From contig CAYOPD010000003.1 in assembly GCA_964405735.1 (NCBI GenBank), forward strand, positions 1-64,000: 64,000 bases of DNA, read 5' to 3'. The notes under the pieces are model-generated. The model did no database searches and had not been told where the DNA came from. It saw nothing but the letters and a program-made list of their open reading frames with translations. Positions 1 to 8,507 of the stretch are shown in pieces; the stretch's first letter is position 1; each line of letters begins with the position of its first letter. Origin of the DNA: JADJLQ01 sp964405735. Lineage in GTDB: Bacteria; Bacteroidota; Bacteroidia; Chitinophagales; Saprospiraceae. Both the position numbers and the translations under genes were made by a program.

Positions 1-72
1 GCCCGTTCGTATAGAGGCCTAGGACGCCTCCCTTTCACGGAGGAAACACGGGTTCGAATCCCGTACGGGCTA
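1..72 (+). tRNA. tRNA-Glu (anticodon TTC), 5' base cut off by the window edge
   Basis: The anticodon arm CCTCC-CTTTCAC-GGAGG presents anticodon TTC, which reads glutamate codons. The T arm is ACGGG-TTCGAAT-CCCGT, followed by the 3' acceptor strand ACGGGCT and a discriminator A. Aligning the acceptor strands shows that GCCCGT at the window start pairs with ACGGGC only if one further 5' base precedes position 1, so the gene is complete except for its first nucleotide. No CCA is encoded. Confidence 0.93.
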
Positions 73-78
73 CTGATA

Positions 79-111
79 AACCCTCTAAATTGCTGATTTA
101 GAGGGTTTTTT
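79..111 (+). terminator. Rho-independent terminator after tRNA-Glu
   Basis: A perfect 10-bp inverted repeat, CCCTCTAAAT and ATTTAGAGGG, encloses a 5-nt loop (TGCTG) and is followed by a run of T. It lies immediately downstream of the tRNA, so it should end that transcript. Confidence 0.9.
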
Positions 112-529
112 ATTTGTCCTGTTAAATATCTCCCCTCCTGCGGTCGGGCGTGCGTGAAACGGATTTGCAAACTTGTTAAAAGTAAAGGCGCTCGATGTCT
201 ACAGCCGTTTCCGGCATGTGGAATACCGGAAAAAACACTTTAGGCCTCAGCCTTCCAAGGCTCGCCGGTTGAATTTTATTGACCACAAATCTGTAGTACC
301 GGAATTGAACCAGGGGGATGGTCCCTCAAGGGCTTCCGGGCAGCCACTCAGCAGAGCGGCAAAGTTTTATCGTTTGTTTCTGGCTACAAACGGGTATATC
401 CGGCTATAAACGGCAACAAACGGTTAATACCGGCTTATACACGATTACCAGGGTCAACTATTAAAAAACATGATCTAAATACTTGAAAATTATTGGTTTA
501 GGGTCTATTTTAGCAATTGAGCGGATTGA
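112..529. other. Gene-free stretch after the tRNA, with short AAACGG repeats
   Basis: No convincing gene is seen. A 78-codon open frame at 173-409 (plus) has no recognisable domain and odd composition, and I treat it as chance. At 381-433 the word AAACGG occurs at 388, 408 and 418, interleaved with CCGGCT words; the function is unknown. The stretch sits between a tRNA and a decayed recombinase, so it may be leftover sequence of an integrated element (inference). Confidence 0.4.
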
Positions 530-1164
530 ATACCAATACTGATTCTGTCCGACTTAGACCATACTTATCAAATAAGGAATGAAGCCCATGCCTTTTGGGA
601 AGTCCGTCGAAGAAGACCAATAAAATTACCTGGGACGCTGAGTCCGGATGAAGTGAACCGGCTGCTCAATTCTTGTAAGAACCTCAAGCACCGAACAATG
701 TTGACGCTAATCTATGCCTGCGGACTCAGGAACAGTGAAATGATCAAACTTCGAAATGCCGATATTGACCGCGGCCAGAAGAGTATTCTGATAAAGGCCG
801 GTAAAGGGAAAAAAGATCGGTATGTAGTATTGCCGGAAAGAACGGCCCAGTTAATGCTGAATTACCTGGAAAAATACCCTGTTCGGTATTGGCTTGTTGA
901 AAGTCCGGACGGAGGTCCTTATAGTGCCCGAAGGGTGCAAGCAGTATACCACAAAGGCATTGGAACTTTCAGGACATGATGCATACGCTACAGTCCACAC
1001 CCTTACACCACCCATATGTTGGAATACGGAGTGGATCTCAGGCAAATTCAGGCAGCCCTGGGCCATAATTCACTGAAACCATTGAAATCTATATATATAT
1101 CACTGATGGCAATAGATACAGGATGCACAGCCCCATTGAGAAAATGGAAATACATTTGGACTAA
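530..1164 (+). pseudogene. Decayed tyrosine recombinase (phage integrase family)
   Basis: The frame opens at 530 and reads through the linker and catalytic core: PIKLPGTLSPDEVNRLL, then ACGLRNSEMIKLR, which holds the first catalytic Arg, then AGKGKKDRYVVLP with the beta-hairpin Lys. Near 960 the reading frame breaks; the following codons continue in other frames as ALELSGHDAYATVHTL, then HMLEYGVDLRQIQAALGHNS, and finally EIYIYITDG around the nucleophile Tyr, ending in TAA at 1162. The RHxxAT segment expected between HTL and THML is deleted, removing the second catalytic Arg. With at least two frameshifts and that deletion it cannot be active. It resembles Bacteroidota XerC/D-like integrases, and an integron integrase origin cannot be settled from this remnant. 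Confidence 0.8.
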
Positions 1165-1231
1165 ATGATTCAGGTAGCTTTGCGAAATATTGCGTAATCA
1201 CAAATGTTAGCGGTCATATAAAAATTTCAAC

Positions 1232-1339
1232 ATGAAAATAGGTATCGTTGGAGGATCAATTGTTGGCTGCTCGACAGCATTTCTTTTATCGAGAGATGGG
1301 CATGATGTAACGCCACAGCCGCCAAGCCCTGCACGTTAG
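1232..1339 (+). pseudogene. N-terminal remnant of an FAD-dependent oxidoreductase
   Basis: An ATG opens a 35-codon frame beginning MKIGIVGGSIVGCSTAFLL and continuing to a DGHDV segment. This is the beta-alpha-beta dinucleotide-binding start of FAD monooxygenases, with the G-G-S-I-x-G glycine pattern followed by the charged end of strand 2. Homology stops abruptly at about 1310, exactly where the attC-like inverted repeat begins, and a stop follows at 1337. About nine tenths of a normal 380-residue enzyme is missing, so this is a recombination or deletion scar, not a functional small protein. Confidence 0.7.
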
Positions 1340-1340
1340 C
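1307..1340. repeat. attC-like inverted repeat with GTTAGC core
   Basis: GTAACG at 1307-1312 and CGTTAG at 1334-1339 form a 6-bp inverted repeat around 21 nt. The right end, ACGTTAGC, matches the integron core G-TTRRRY, and a second GTTAGC lies at 1206-1211, 129 bp upstream. The two sites bracket the truncated oxidoreductase and precede the toxin-antitoxin pair, as cassette junctions would. The spacer is shorter than a full attC and its inner arms pair poorly, so a degenerate or chance match is possible. Confidence 0.35.
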
Positions 1341-1372
1341 AGATGTTTAGAGATACGACTCCACAAAAATCC

Positions 1373-1403
1373 TTGTTTCCTAATAAAGAAACTTTTATCT
1401 TTG
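1373..1403 (+). promoter_or_regulatory. Bacteroidota-type promoter of the toxin-antitoxin pair
   Basis: TTG at 1373-1375 is followed after 20 nt by TATCTTTG at 1396-1403, which fits the Bacteroidota consensus TTG-N19-21-TAnnTTTG. The toxin start codon is at 1417, leaving a very short leader. Confidence 0.65.
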
Positions 1404-1416
1404 CAGAAACGTTTAA

Positions 1417-1767
1417 GTGCAGACACCAAAATTTAAAGTTGAGTTTTTAGAAGATGCTGCTGAGTTTCTTGACAGCCTTGACGAGAAAGTAAGAGAAAAA
1501 ATAATTTACAACATCACAAAAGCAAGGCTTTCAAATGACAAAGAGCTTTTCAAAAAACTGACTGAAGAAATTTGGGAGTTTAGAACGCTGTTTAATAAAA
1601 CCCGTTACAGACTTTTTGCTTTTTGGGACAAATCAGAAAAGACCGACACGGTTGTAATATCGACACACGGACTGATAAAGAAAACAGATAAAACTCCACA
1701 AGGTGACTTAGACAAAGCTGAGCGTTTAAGAAAAAAATATTTTGAACTTAAAGACAGGAGAAAATGA
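1417..1767 (+). CDS. higB: HigB/RelE-type toxin (phage Gp49-like family)
   Basis: The 116-residue basic protein starts at GTG and begins with KFKVEFLEDAAEFLDSL, followed by WEFRTLFNKTRYRLFAFWD and VVISTHGLIKKTDKTP. These are the conserved strands of the Gp49/HigB branch of the RelE superfamily, whose members are ribosome-dependent or free mRNA endonucleases. The terminal segment rich in K, R and E is typical. Its end overlaps the next gene by 4 bp (ATGA), and that gene encodes a Xre-type protein: the toxin-first order seen in higBA. The pair is markedly more AT-rich than the surrounding chromosome and sits beside recombination remnants, suggesting recent acquisition. No activity can be inferred beyond family membership. 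Confidence 0.88.
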   Translation: MQTPKFKVEFLEDAAEFLDSLDEKVREKIIYNITKARLSNDKELFKKLTEEIWEFRTLFNKTRYRLFAFWDKSEKTDTVVISTHGLIKKTDKTPQGDLDKAERLRKKYFELKDRRK

Positions 1768-2090
1768 AAAAGCAAGGATTAAAAACTTACAGCTTAGACG
1801 AAATTACCGACAAGCATATCGGTAAACATGGGACACCAAAGCGAGAAGCTTTTGAGAACGAGTTACGACTTGACTTGCTTGGAGAAGCCATTAGACAAGC
1901 ACGCTTAAAACGCAACTTGACACAAGAAGAACTTGGACGACTTGTTGGCGTTCAAAAAGCCCAAATTTCAAAACTTGAGAACAGTCTTACAGACGCAAGA
2001 TTTGAAACAATTATAAAAGTATTTAAAGCACTTAACGCAAAGATAAATTTCAATGTAGTGTTGCTTAACCAGACATTAAAACTCGCTTGA
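1764..2090 (+). CDS. higA: HigA-type antitoxin, Xre helix-turn-helix
   Basis: This 108-residue protein carries a Xre-family helix-turn-helix at about residues 45-95: LLGEAIRQARLKRNLTQEEL followed by GRLVGVQKAQISKLEN. The segment ARFETIIKVFKALNAKI completes the five-helix fold. The N-terminal 40 residues would contact the toxin, as in other HigA proteins. It is translationally coupled to the toxin by the ATGA overlap. HigA proteins usually neutralise HigB and repress their own promoter, so the TTG/TATCTTTG promoter upstream is the expected operator region (inference). Confidence 0.88.
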   Translation: MKKQGLKTYSLDEITDKHIGKHGTPKREAFENELRLDLLGEAIRQARLKRNLTQEELGRLVGVQKAQISKLENSLTDARFETIIKVFKALNAKINFNVVLLNQTLKLA

Positions 2091-2114
2091 CGAGAAGAAA
2101 ACACTGCCATCACA

Positions 2115-2164
2115 TGTTCCGGGCAATATTGCCCCTCAGTTCCGGGGGATATTGCCCCCCCCCC
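2115..2164. repeat. Two tandem palindromes ending in a C tract
   Basis: GTTCCGGGCAATATTGCCCC is followed directly by GTTCCGGGGGATATTGCCCC and six further C. GGGCAATATTGCCC at 2121-2134 is a perfect 14-bp palindrome; the second copy is a G-rich variant. They stand between the converging higA and permease genes, so they may act as a bidirectional terminator, but no T run follows on either strand. Confidence 0.6.
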
Positions 2165-2207
2165 TTTAAATTAGATTATTCCGTTATTCCACCCATATAA
2201 TACCACC

Positions 2208-4628
2208 CTAATTATTCTCGCGCAAAACCTTAGCAGGCTGAATATTTATTATCCTGTACAAATAAAATAACAGGGTCATAAAAATGAGGATCACGATCAG
2301 GCTGAAAGAAATCACGGGGAGCAGAAATGAAAACTCGATGTGATAAGGATAAGACCTCAGCCAGCGGTTTCCAATCCAAAGAGCCAAAGGGGCACCGGCC
2401 AGGTTTGCCAGGACCAGCCCAAACAACACCGGTCTGAAAACAAGCGCGAACAAATTAATGGATTCGGACCCAAGCAGCTTTCTGATGGAGATTTCTTTCG
2501 TTCGCTGCTGCATGGTAAACAGGGAAGTACCGAAAATTCCGAGGGCGGCCAAACAAAGTGTCAAAAGGGTCACCAGGGTCACTATTTTTTTTGTTCTTTT
2601 TTCCGCAGAATAATAATGGGCCATTCCTTCATCCAGAAAGTAATAATTGAAAGGCAACAAAGGAGCAGTGGCCTTCCAGTTCGTTTCGATGGCCAAAATA
2701 ACCTCTTTGACATGGGTGGGATTAAATCGCACCAGCAAATCCCCGGCTTTCCGGGGATTGTATTCAAGAATCAGCGGCTCGACCCCGCCGTGAAAGGAAG
2801 CAAAGTGGAAGTCCCTGATGATCCCAACCACCGTTTTTTTAATGCGGGGCCCTGCAAAGATGCTCGGCAGTTCCAATTGCCGGGCTAAGGGGCCGGGACC
2901 AATAGCCAGGGAGCCCGCCTCGTTTATAACCAATGAATGGAGGGAATCGGCGGAGATCCGGTCGTCAAAAAATCTGCCCTCCTTCAAATCCACTCCCATG
3001 GTATTCAAAAAATCTTCGTCCACAAACATCTGAAAGCAGGTCAGGGTCCTGTCTTCATGGTCCGTATTGCCCGGCAGGGTCACCCCAAGACTGAATAAAG
3101 CTTCTCCGGGAGGAATGGAACACATGGAGGCCCCTATGACCGTCTTGTCCCCAGCCAATGTGTTTTTTATTGACATGCGTTGATCCGGGCTGAGGCTGGT
3201 TGCATTGACCACGAGGACCTGGTTGGCATCAAAGCCCGGGTCTTTACGAATCAAATGGTCCACCTGAAGGAAAATAAGCATGGTCAGGGTCAACAGGACA
3301 CAGGCAACCACCAACTGGATAAATACCAATGCATTTCTCAAAAAAAAAGCGGTCCTGGTGATCTGGAAACTTCCTTTGAAGGCTATCAGGGTATTTTGCC
3401 GGAAAATCAAAAAGGCAGGCAGGCCCGCACAGAGAATGGCCACCGTGAAAAAAATACTTCCTATGATGGCCCAGGTTATAAAAGAGAAAAATGAAAGGTG
3501 GGTTTCCATGAGACTGTTGAATCCGGGCAAGAGCAGGATGGCCATGAGGCAGCCAAAGGTCACGGCCACGAAACAAAACATCAGCGTTTCAATAAAATGA
3601 CCAAGCCAAAGCGAACCGCCGGAGATGCCCAGGATCTTCTTCAAGCCAACCCCTTTTGACCGTATCGTATATTCAGCCATGCTGAGGTTTACGTAGTTGA
3701 TGATCGAAGCGATGAGAATGAGCAATCCGATCATGAGGTAAATGAAGACCGTTTTTATGGAACCGTTTTTATCAATTTCATAGAGCAAATCCGAATGGAG
3801 GTGAATGCTTTTAAGACTCTGAAGGGTGGGTTTGAGGCGTTCGGATCTTCCTTTGCCCCGGAAGTCTTCAATAAAGGCTGGAAATTTTGCGATGAGGGGG
3901 GCCGCATCCCCGGGACTTCGAAGTTTCAGATAAGTGTAAAATGCGGCAAAACCCTTGTTTTCCAGGTTGAGGGCTGCCGGAATTTGGGAGGAGAGGACCG
4001 GATTATTTCTAATGACTTCGAGGGTGGAGAAGGCCGAAACAAAATCAAAATTGAAATGGGAGCCGGTGAAATTATCCAGGAAAATGCCTTTGACGGTCAA
4101 GGCGATCTGACCATTCAGTAAAAGGATTTTACCGATGGGGTCTTCAGCGCCAAAATATTTCTTCGCCGCATCGGGAGTCACAAGCAAAGCATGAGGGTCT
4201 TTCAAAATGTCCTTGTGGTACCCTTGTCGGAGCGGAAATGAAAAGATTTCCAGGAAATTGGAATCGGCAAAAGCAAATCTTTTTTCAATAAACCCAATCT
4301 CCGCATCCTTGCGTTTCAGGCTGACCACTGTTTTAAATATCCTCGTATAAGCCTCGACCTCCCGGTAACGGCTGATCAGTGCCGGCCCTGTGGTAGCCGA
4401 AGTAAAGGCAAAACGCTGGAGATTGTTGTCCGCGCTTACCTGGTGAACATACCGGAAAATCCGTTGGTAATCCCGGTGCTGGTGGTCAAAATTCAATTCA
4501 TGCGCCGTGAACAGCGAAGTGATCAGAGAGGCAGCCACCCCGATCGCCAGGCCGGATATTTTTAAGAGGGAGAGCCCCTTTTGCCTGAAAAAAAGCCGAA
4601 GGGATGACTTTAGAAGGAGGTATATCAT
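2208..4628 (-). CDS. ABC transporter permease, MacB/FtsX type
   Basis: The chosen start (MIYLLLKSSLRLFFRQKG) gives about 806 residues; a longer frame to 4811 would add an unrelated 61-residue tail and overlap the divergent regulator. The layout is the Bacteroidota double permease: a membrane helix at about 20-40, a periplasmic MacB-like domain, three helices (FIYLMIGLLILIASIINYVN and following), then a second helix-periplasm-three-helix unit ending ISFSLIVILIFMTLLFYLY. The RTKEISIRKLLGS segment before the last helices is the FtsX signature. Such proteins move lipoproteins, peptides or drugs or transmit force, powered by a separate LolD-like ATPase. No ATPase is encoded nearby, so its partner and substrate are unknown. 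Confidence 0.85.
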   Translation of the reverse strand: MIYLLLKSSLRLFFRQKGLSLLKISGLAIGVAASLITSLFTAHELNFDHQHRDYQRIFRYVHQVSADNNLQRFAFTSATTGPALISRYREVEAYTRIFKTVVSLKRKDAEIGFIEKRFAFADSNFLEIFSFPLRQGYHKDILKDPHALLVTPDAAKKYFGAEDPIGKILLLNGQIALTVKGIFLDNFTGSHFNFDFVSAFSTLEVIRNNPVLSSQIPAALNLENKGFAAFYTYLKLRSPGDAAPLIAKFPAFIEDFRGKGRSERLKPTLQSLKSIHLHSDLLYEIDKNGSIKTVFIYLMIGLLILIASIINYVNLSMAEYTIRSKGVGLKKILGISGGSLWLGHFIETLMFCFVAVTFGCLMAILLLPGFNSLMETHLSFFSFITWAIIGSIFFTVAILCAGLPAFLIFRQNTLIAFKGSFQITRTAFFLRNALVFIQLVVACVLLTLTMLIFLQVDHLIRKDPGFDANQVLVVNATSLSPDQRMSIKNTLAGDKTVIGASMCSIPPGEALFSLGVTLPGNTDHEDRTLTCFQMFVDEDFLNTMGVDLKEGRFFDDRISADSLHSLVINEAGSLAIGPGPLARQLELPSIFAGPRIKKTVVGIIRDFHFASFHGGVEPLILEYNPRKAGDLLVRFNPTHVKEVILAIETNWKATAPLLPFNYYFLDEGMAHYYSAEKRTKKIVTLVTLLTLCLAALGIFGTSLFTMQQRTKEISIRKLLGSESINLFALVFRPVLFGLVLANLAGAPLALWIGNRWLRSYPYHIEFSFLLPVISFSLIVILIFMTLLFYLYRIINIQPAKVLRENN

Positions 4629-4716
4629 GGAAACCGGATTTATCAGCCGGCAATCTATCGGGAAATCAAGCACAGTAAAAAATGAATTATCTTTATCCCA
4701 ACGATAGATTTTTTCT

Positions 4717-5610
4717 ATGATTGAAATACGCCATTTCCAACTTATAAAAATGATTTCAGAAGCGGGCAGCATGACTAAAGCTTCAGAAAAGTTGTTCCTG
4801 ACGCAACCCACACTAAGTCACCAGCTTAAAGAAATTGAATCAAAGCTTGGCGCGAGCCTTTTTCTTCGTGTAAATAAAAAACTGATATTGACTGAGGAAG
4901 GAAAGAAAATCATCGAAGCAGCACATGAAATCCTTCCGCGCATAGTCCAAATTGAAAACGATATAAAAGGAATCCGCAGCAAGGTGAAACGCATACGCCT
5001 GACCACACAGTGTTATACGTGTTACCATTGGCTTCCTTCGATCATGAAAAAATTTCAATCGGAATTTCCGACTACTGAAATAGATATTGTGACGGAAGCC
5101 ATGAACGATCCGCTAGACTATTTGTTAAAAGCAGAAATCGATCTGGCCATTACCAATAACCACAAAAGGCAGGCAGGTATAAAGTATGAAAAATTATTTT
5201 CGGATGAACAGGTCGCCGTGGTACCCATTAAGCATCCTCTGGCCGCCAGGCCATATTTACGACCCTCTGATTTCAAACACGAAAGCCTCATCATCTACAA
5301 AGAAGATATTAAAAAGGATTATTTTGCCCGGAACGTATTAATTCCAAGGGCAATACCCATTGGACGCGTCACAAAAATGCAGCTTACCGAAGCCAGGGTG
5401 GAACTGGTGAAAGCAGGAATGGGTTTGACGGTGCTTTCAAAGTGGCTGGTAAAACCTTTCGTCAGGGACACCAGTTTCGTAAAGCTTATACCCATCGGCA
5501 AAAATGGATTTTACCGGACCTGGTTCACAGGCACGCTCCATACGAGACAAAATGACCCAGGCTTAAAGCAGTTTATTACCTTTTTAAGAGATCAGCAGTT
5601 GGGGGATTGA
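4717..5610 (+). CDS. LysR-family transcriptional regulator
   Basis: The 297-residue protein has the LysR winged helix at residues 1-60 (RHFQLIKMISEAGSMTKASE, then LFLTQPTLSHQLKEIESKLG) and a two-lobed periplasmic-binding-like effector domain from about 90 onward. The CYTCYHWLP segment resembles MetR-type effector domains. It is divergent from the MacB-like permease, 88 bp apart, so it may regulate that gene, but no operator was recognised. A TATCTTTA sequence at 4688-4695 could be its -7 box, without a clear -33 partner. Confidence 0.9.
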   Translation: MIEIRHFQLIKMISEAGSMTKASEKLFLTQPTLSHQLKEIESKLGASLFLRVNKKLILTEEGKKIIEAAHEILPRIVQIENDIKGIRSKVKRIRLTTQCYTCYHWLPSIMKKFQSEFPTTEIDIVTEAMNDPLDYLLKAEIDLAITNNHKRQAGIKYEKLFSDEQVAVVPIKHPLAARPYLRPSDFKHESLIIYKEDIKKDYFARNVLIPRAIPIGRVTKMQLTEARVELVKAGMGLTVLSKWLVKPFVRDTSFVKLIPIGKNGFYRTWFTGTLHTRQNDPGLKQFITFLRDQQLGD

Positions 5611-5784
5611 CAAATAGGGACTGTTGAGGAATTCCAGGATGGCAGGCATCATGGGATATCCTTTATGAACTGGGGATGAATGCCCTGTTCATCATGCCCT
5701 TAAACAAGTTATCTTAAGAAATGTTAACATATGAAAGCCACATTTCATTTCCTTTTTTGTGGCGGACATCCCACAGCCAATGCC

Positions 5785-5792
5785 TATTTTTG
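5785..5792 (+). promoter_or_regulatory. Probable gapA -7 box
   Basis: TATTTTTG matches TAnnTTTG and lies 38 bp before the gapA start. The nearest upstream TTG (5757-5759) is 25 nt away, slightly farther than usual. The rest of the 220-bp region before gapA shows only a weak hairpin at 5672-5700. Confidence 0.45.
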
Positions 5793-5830
5793 GTCCCCGA
5801 TTTAAGAAATAATAACAAAATACCATAAAC

Positions 5831-6841
<1,011 letters not shown>

Positions 6842-6852
6842 CAGGTGAGAGG

Positions 6853-6952
6853 NNNNNNNNNNNNNNNNNNNNNNNNNNNNNNNNNNNNNNNNNNNNNNNN
6901 NNNNNNNNNNNNNNNNNNNNNNNNNNNNNNNNNNNNNNNNNNNNNNNNNNNN
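6853..6952. other. Assembly gap (100 N)
   Basis: Exactly 100 N separate gapA from pgk, the conventional filler for a gap of unknown size. The right flank is a short tandem repeat and the left flank (AGCAGGTGAGAGG) resembles its reverse complement, so a repeat probably broke the assembly. The true distance between the two genes is unknown. Confidence 0.95.
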
Positions 6953-6994
6953 CCTCCATCCTCTAACCTCCATCCTCTAACCTCCATCCTCGAA
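6953..6994. repeat. Tandem 14-bp repeat before pgk
   Basis: Three copies of CCTCCATCCTCTAA stand head to tail, the last with one change (CTCGAA). The array begins in or before the assembly gap, so the copy number is unknown, and its last base is the A of the pgk start codon. It therefore forms the whole visible leader of pgk. Confidence 0.85.
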
Positions 6995-8208
6995 TGTCAA
7001 CCTTTCAATCCTTAAACTTCTCAAATAAAAAGGCCCTTGTCCGGGTCGATTTCAACGTCCCCCTGGACAAATCCTTTAAAATCACCGATGACACGCGCAT
7101 CAAAGCAGCCCTGCCCACGATCAACCATATCCTGGGGCATGGAGGCGCGGTGATCCTGTTTTCCCACCTCGGACGGCCCGAGGCCAAACTCAAACCGGAT
7201 GGCAGCATCGATAAGGAAAAATTCACCCTGAGGCACCTGGTGGCCCACCTTTCAGAGGCCCTGGGCAGGCCAGTACAATTTTGCGATGAGCTCCGGGGAG
7301 AAAAACTCAAGTCCATGGCCGCGGCCCTGAAACCCGGTGAAGTTCTTCTCTTGGAAAATACCCGCTTTGAAGCCGGTGAGGAAAAATGCGATCCCGGACT
7401 TTCCAAAGAGTGGGCATCCCTGGCCGACCTCTATGTCAATGATGCCTTCGGTACCGCCCACCGGGCCCATGCAAGCAATGTCGGGGTATCAAATTGTTTT
7501 GATGCCTCTGCCAAATCCTTTGGTTTTCTGATGACCGCGGAGCTGACCAATGCCCGCAAGGTGACAGATCATCCGCAACGCCCCTTTACTGCCGTCCTGG
7601 GCGGGGCGAAGGTTTCCGATAAAATCCTCCTGATCGAACGCATCCTGGATATTGCCGACCAGATCATCATTGGCGGTGGCATGGCTTATACGTTCATCAA
7701 AGCTCTTGGCGGGGAGATTGGAAAGTCCCTCGTCGAAACCGAAAAAATCGAACTGGCAAAAACCCTGCTCGAAAAAGCCCAGGCCAAAAGCAAACTTCTG
7801 CTCCTTCCCATGGATTCCGTGATCGCGGACTCCTTTGCAGATACCGCCAATACCCAGGTCTGCAACAGCCATGAAATCCCGGCGGACTGGATGGGTCTTG
7901 ATATCGGTCCTGTGGCCCGGGAACAATTCAGAACCGTCCTCCTGCAAGCCAAAACCATTCTTTGGAACGGGCCTATGGGCGTTTTTGAAATGCCTTCCTT
8001 TGCAAAAGGCACCGCCTTCGTAGCCCAGGCCGTGGCCGAAGCTACCCGCGAGGGCGCCTATTCCCTGATTGGCGGAGGCGATTCGGTAGCTGCCATCAAC
8101 CAGGCCGGACTCGATGATGAGGTCAGTTATGTTTCTACGGGTGGAGGTGCCATGCTGGAACTGCTGGAAGGGAAGAAGCTACCGGGTGTGGCGGCGATTG
8201 AGGAATAA
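6994..8208 (+). CDS. pgk: Phosphoglycerate kinase
   Basis: The 404-residue two-lobed kinase transfers phosphate from 1,3-bisphosphoglycerate to ADP. The signature RVDFNVPLD is at about residues 17-25, ILFSHLGRPEAK at 50-60 and the nucleotide-binding end GGGDSVAAINQAGLDDEVSY near residue 370. Length is normal. It is on the same strand as gapA and probably cotranscribed, though the gap prevents proof. No Shine-Dalgarno sequence is seen; the tandem repeat occupies that position. Confidence 0.97.
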   Translation: MSTFQSLNFSNKKALVRVDFNVPLDKSFKITDDTRIKAALPTINHILGHGGAVILFSHLGRPEAKLKPDGSIDKEKFTLRHLVAHLSEALGRPVQFCDELRGEKLKSMAAALKPGEVLLLENTRFEAGEEKCDPGLSKEWASLADLYVNDAFGTAHRAHASNVGVSNCFDASAKSFGFLMTAELTNARKVTDHPQRPFTAVLGGAKVSDKILLIERILDIADQIIIGGGMAYTFIKALGGEIGKSLVETEKIELAKTLLEKAQAKSKLLLLPMDSVIADSFADTANTQVCNSHEIPADWMGLDIGPVAREQFRTVLLQAKTILWNGPMGVFEMPSFAKGTAFVAQAVAEATREGAYSLIGGGDSVAAINQAGLDDEVSYVSTGGGAMLELLEGKKLPGVAAIEE

Positions 8209-8214
8209 TTTTTG

Positions 8215-8282
8215 TGCGGCAGCAGTGGTTGACACCTAGCCTAGCCTCGAGGGAAGCAAGGTGGCAATTACTTAGCGCCGAT
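8215..8282. repeat. Twin hairpin repeat, copy A
   Basis: This 68-nt unit contains TGGTTGACACC (8226-8236) and GGTGGCAATTA (8260-8270), which pair into an 11-position stem with one A/G mismatch and some G-T pairs. It is about 84% identical to copy B at 8409, 194 bp downstream. It begins just after the pgk stop codon. The 8209-8507 interval holds no gene besides these repeats. Confidence 0.75.
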
Positions 8283-8408
8283 GGAAGTCCGTTAAGTGAG
8301 AAATCTAAATATTGCCCCGGCGTTACCGAATTAATATTCATCACCGAATTGACCATTACAAGGTCGGAGCTCAGCTCCTCCCAAATGAAGGGCGCTAAGG
8401 AAAACTGG

Positions 8409-8477
8409 TGCGGTTGCAGTGGTTGACACCAAGCATAGCCTCGCGGCACGACAAGGTGGCAATCACTTACTGCCGAT
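8409..8477. repeat. Twin hairpin repeat, copy B
   Basis: The counterpart of copy A: TGGTTGACACC pairs with GGTGGCAATCA, and outer GCAG pairs with CTGC across a small bulge. A substitution in the right arm (T to C) turns a G-T pair of copy A into G-C, so pairing is retained while sequence differs. It ends 30 bp before the metalloprotease start codon. Confidence 0.75.
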
Positions 8478-8507
8478 AGTCGTGCGCCTATTTCTTAGCT
8501 TTACCTT

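Noticed and set aside
173..409. 78-codon open frame on the plus strand
   Set aside because: No domain, no signal peptide, no promoter, and its composition is unlike neighbouring genes; it lies in probable element debris.
530..1164. A functional integrase
   Set aside because: At least two frameshifts and loss of the RHxxAT segment remove the reading frame and a catalytic Arg; only sequencing errors at several places could rescue it.
4629..4811. 61-residue N-terminal extension of the MacB-like permease
   Set aside because: It reads as hydrophilic sequence without family likeness, overlaps the divergent LysR gene, and the internal ATG before the expected N-terminal segment fits the family start.
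8215..8477. CRISPR-like repeats
   Set aside because: Only two copies, 194 bp apart and diverged, each with an internal stem; no cas genes in the window.
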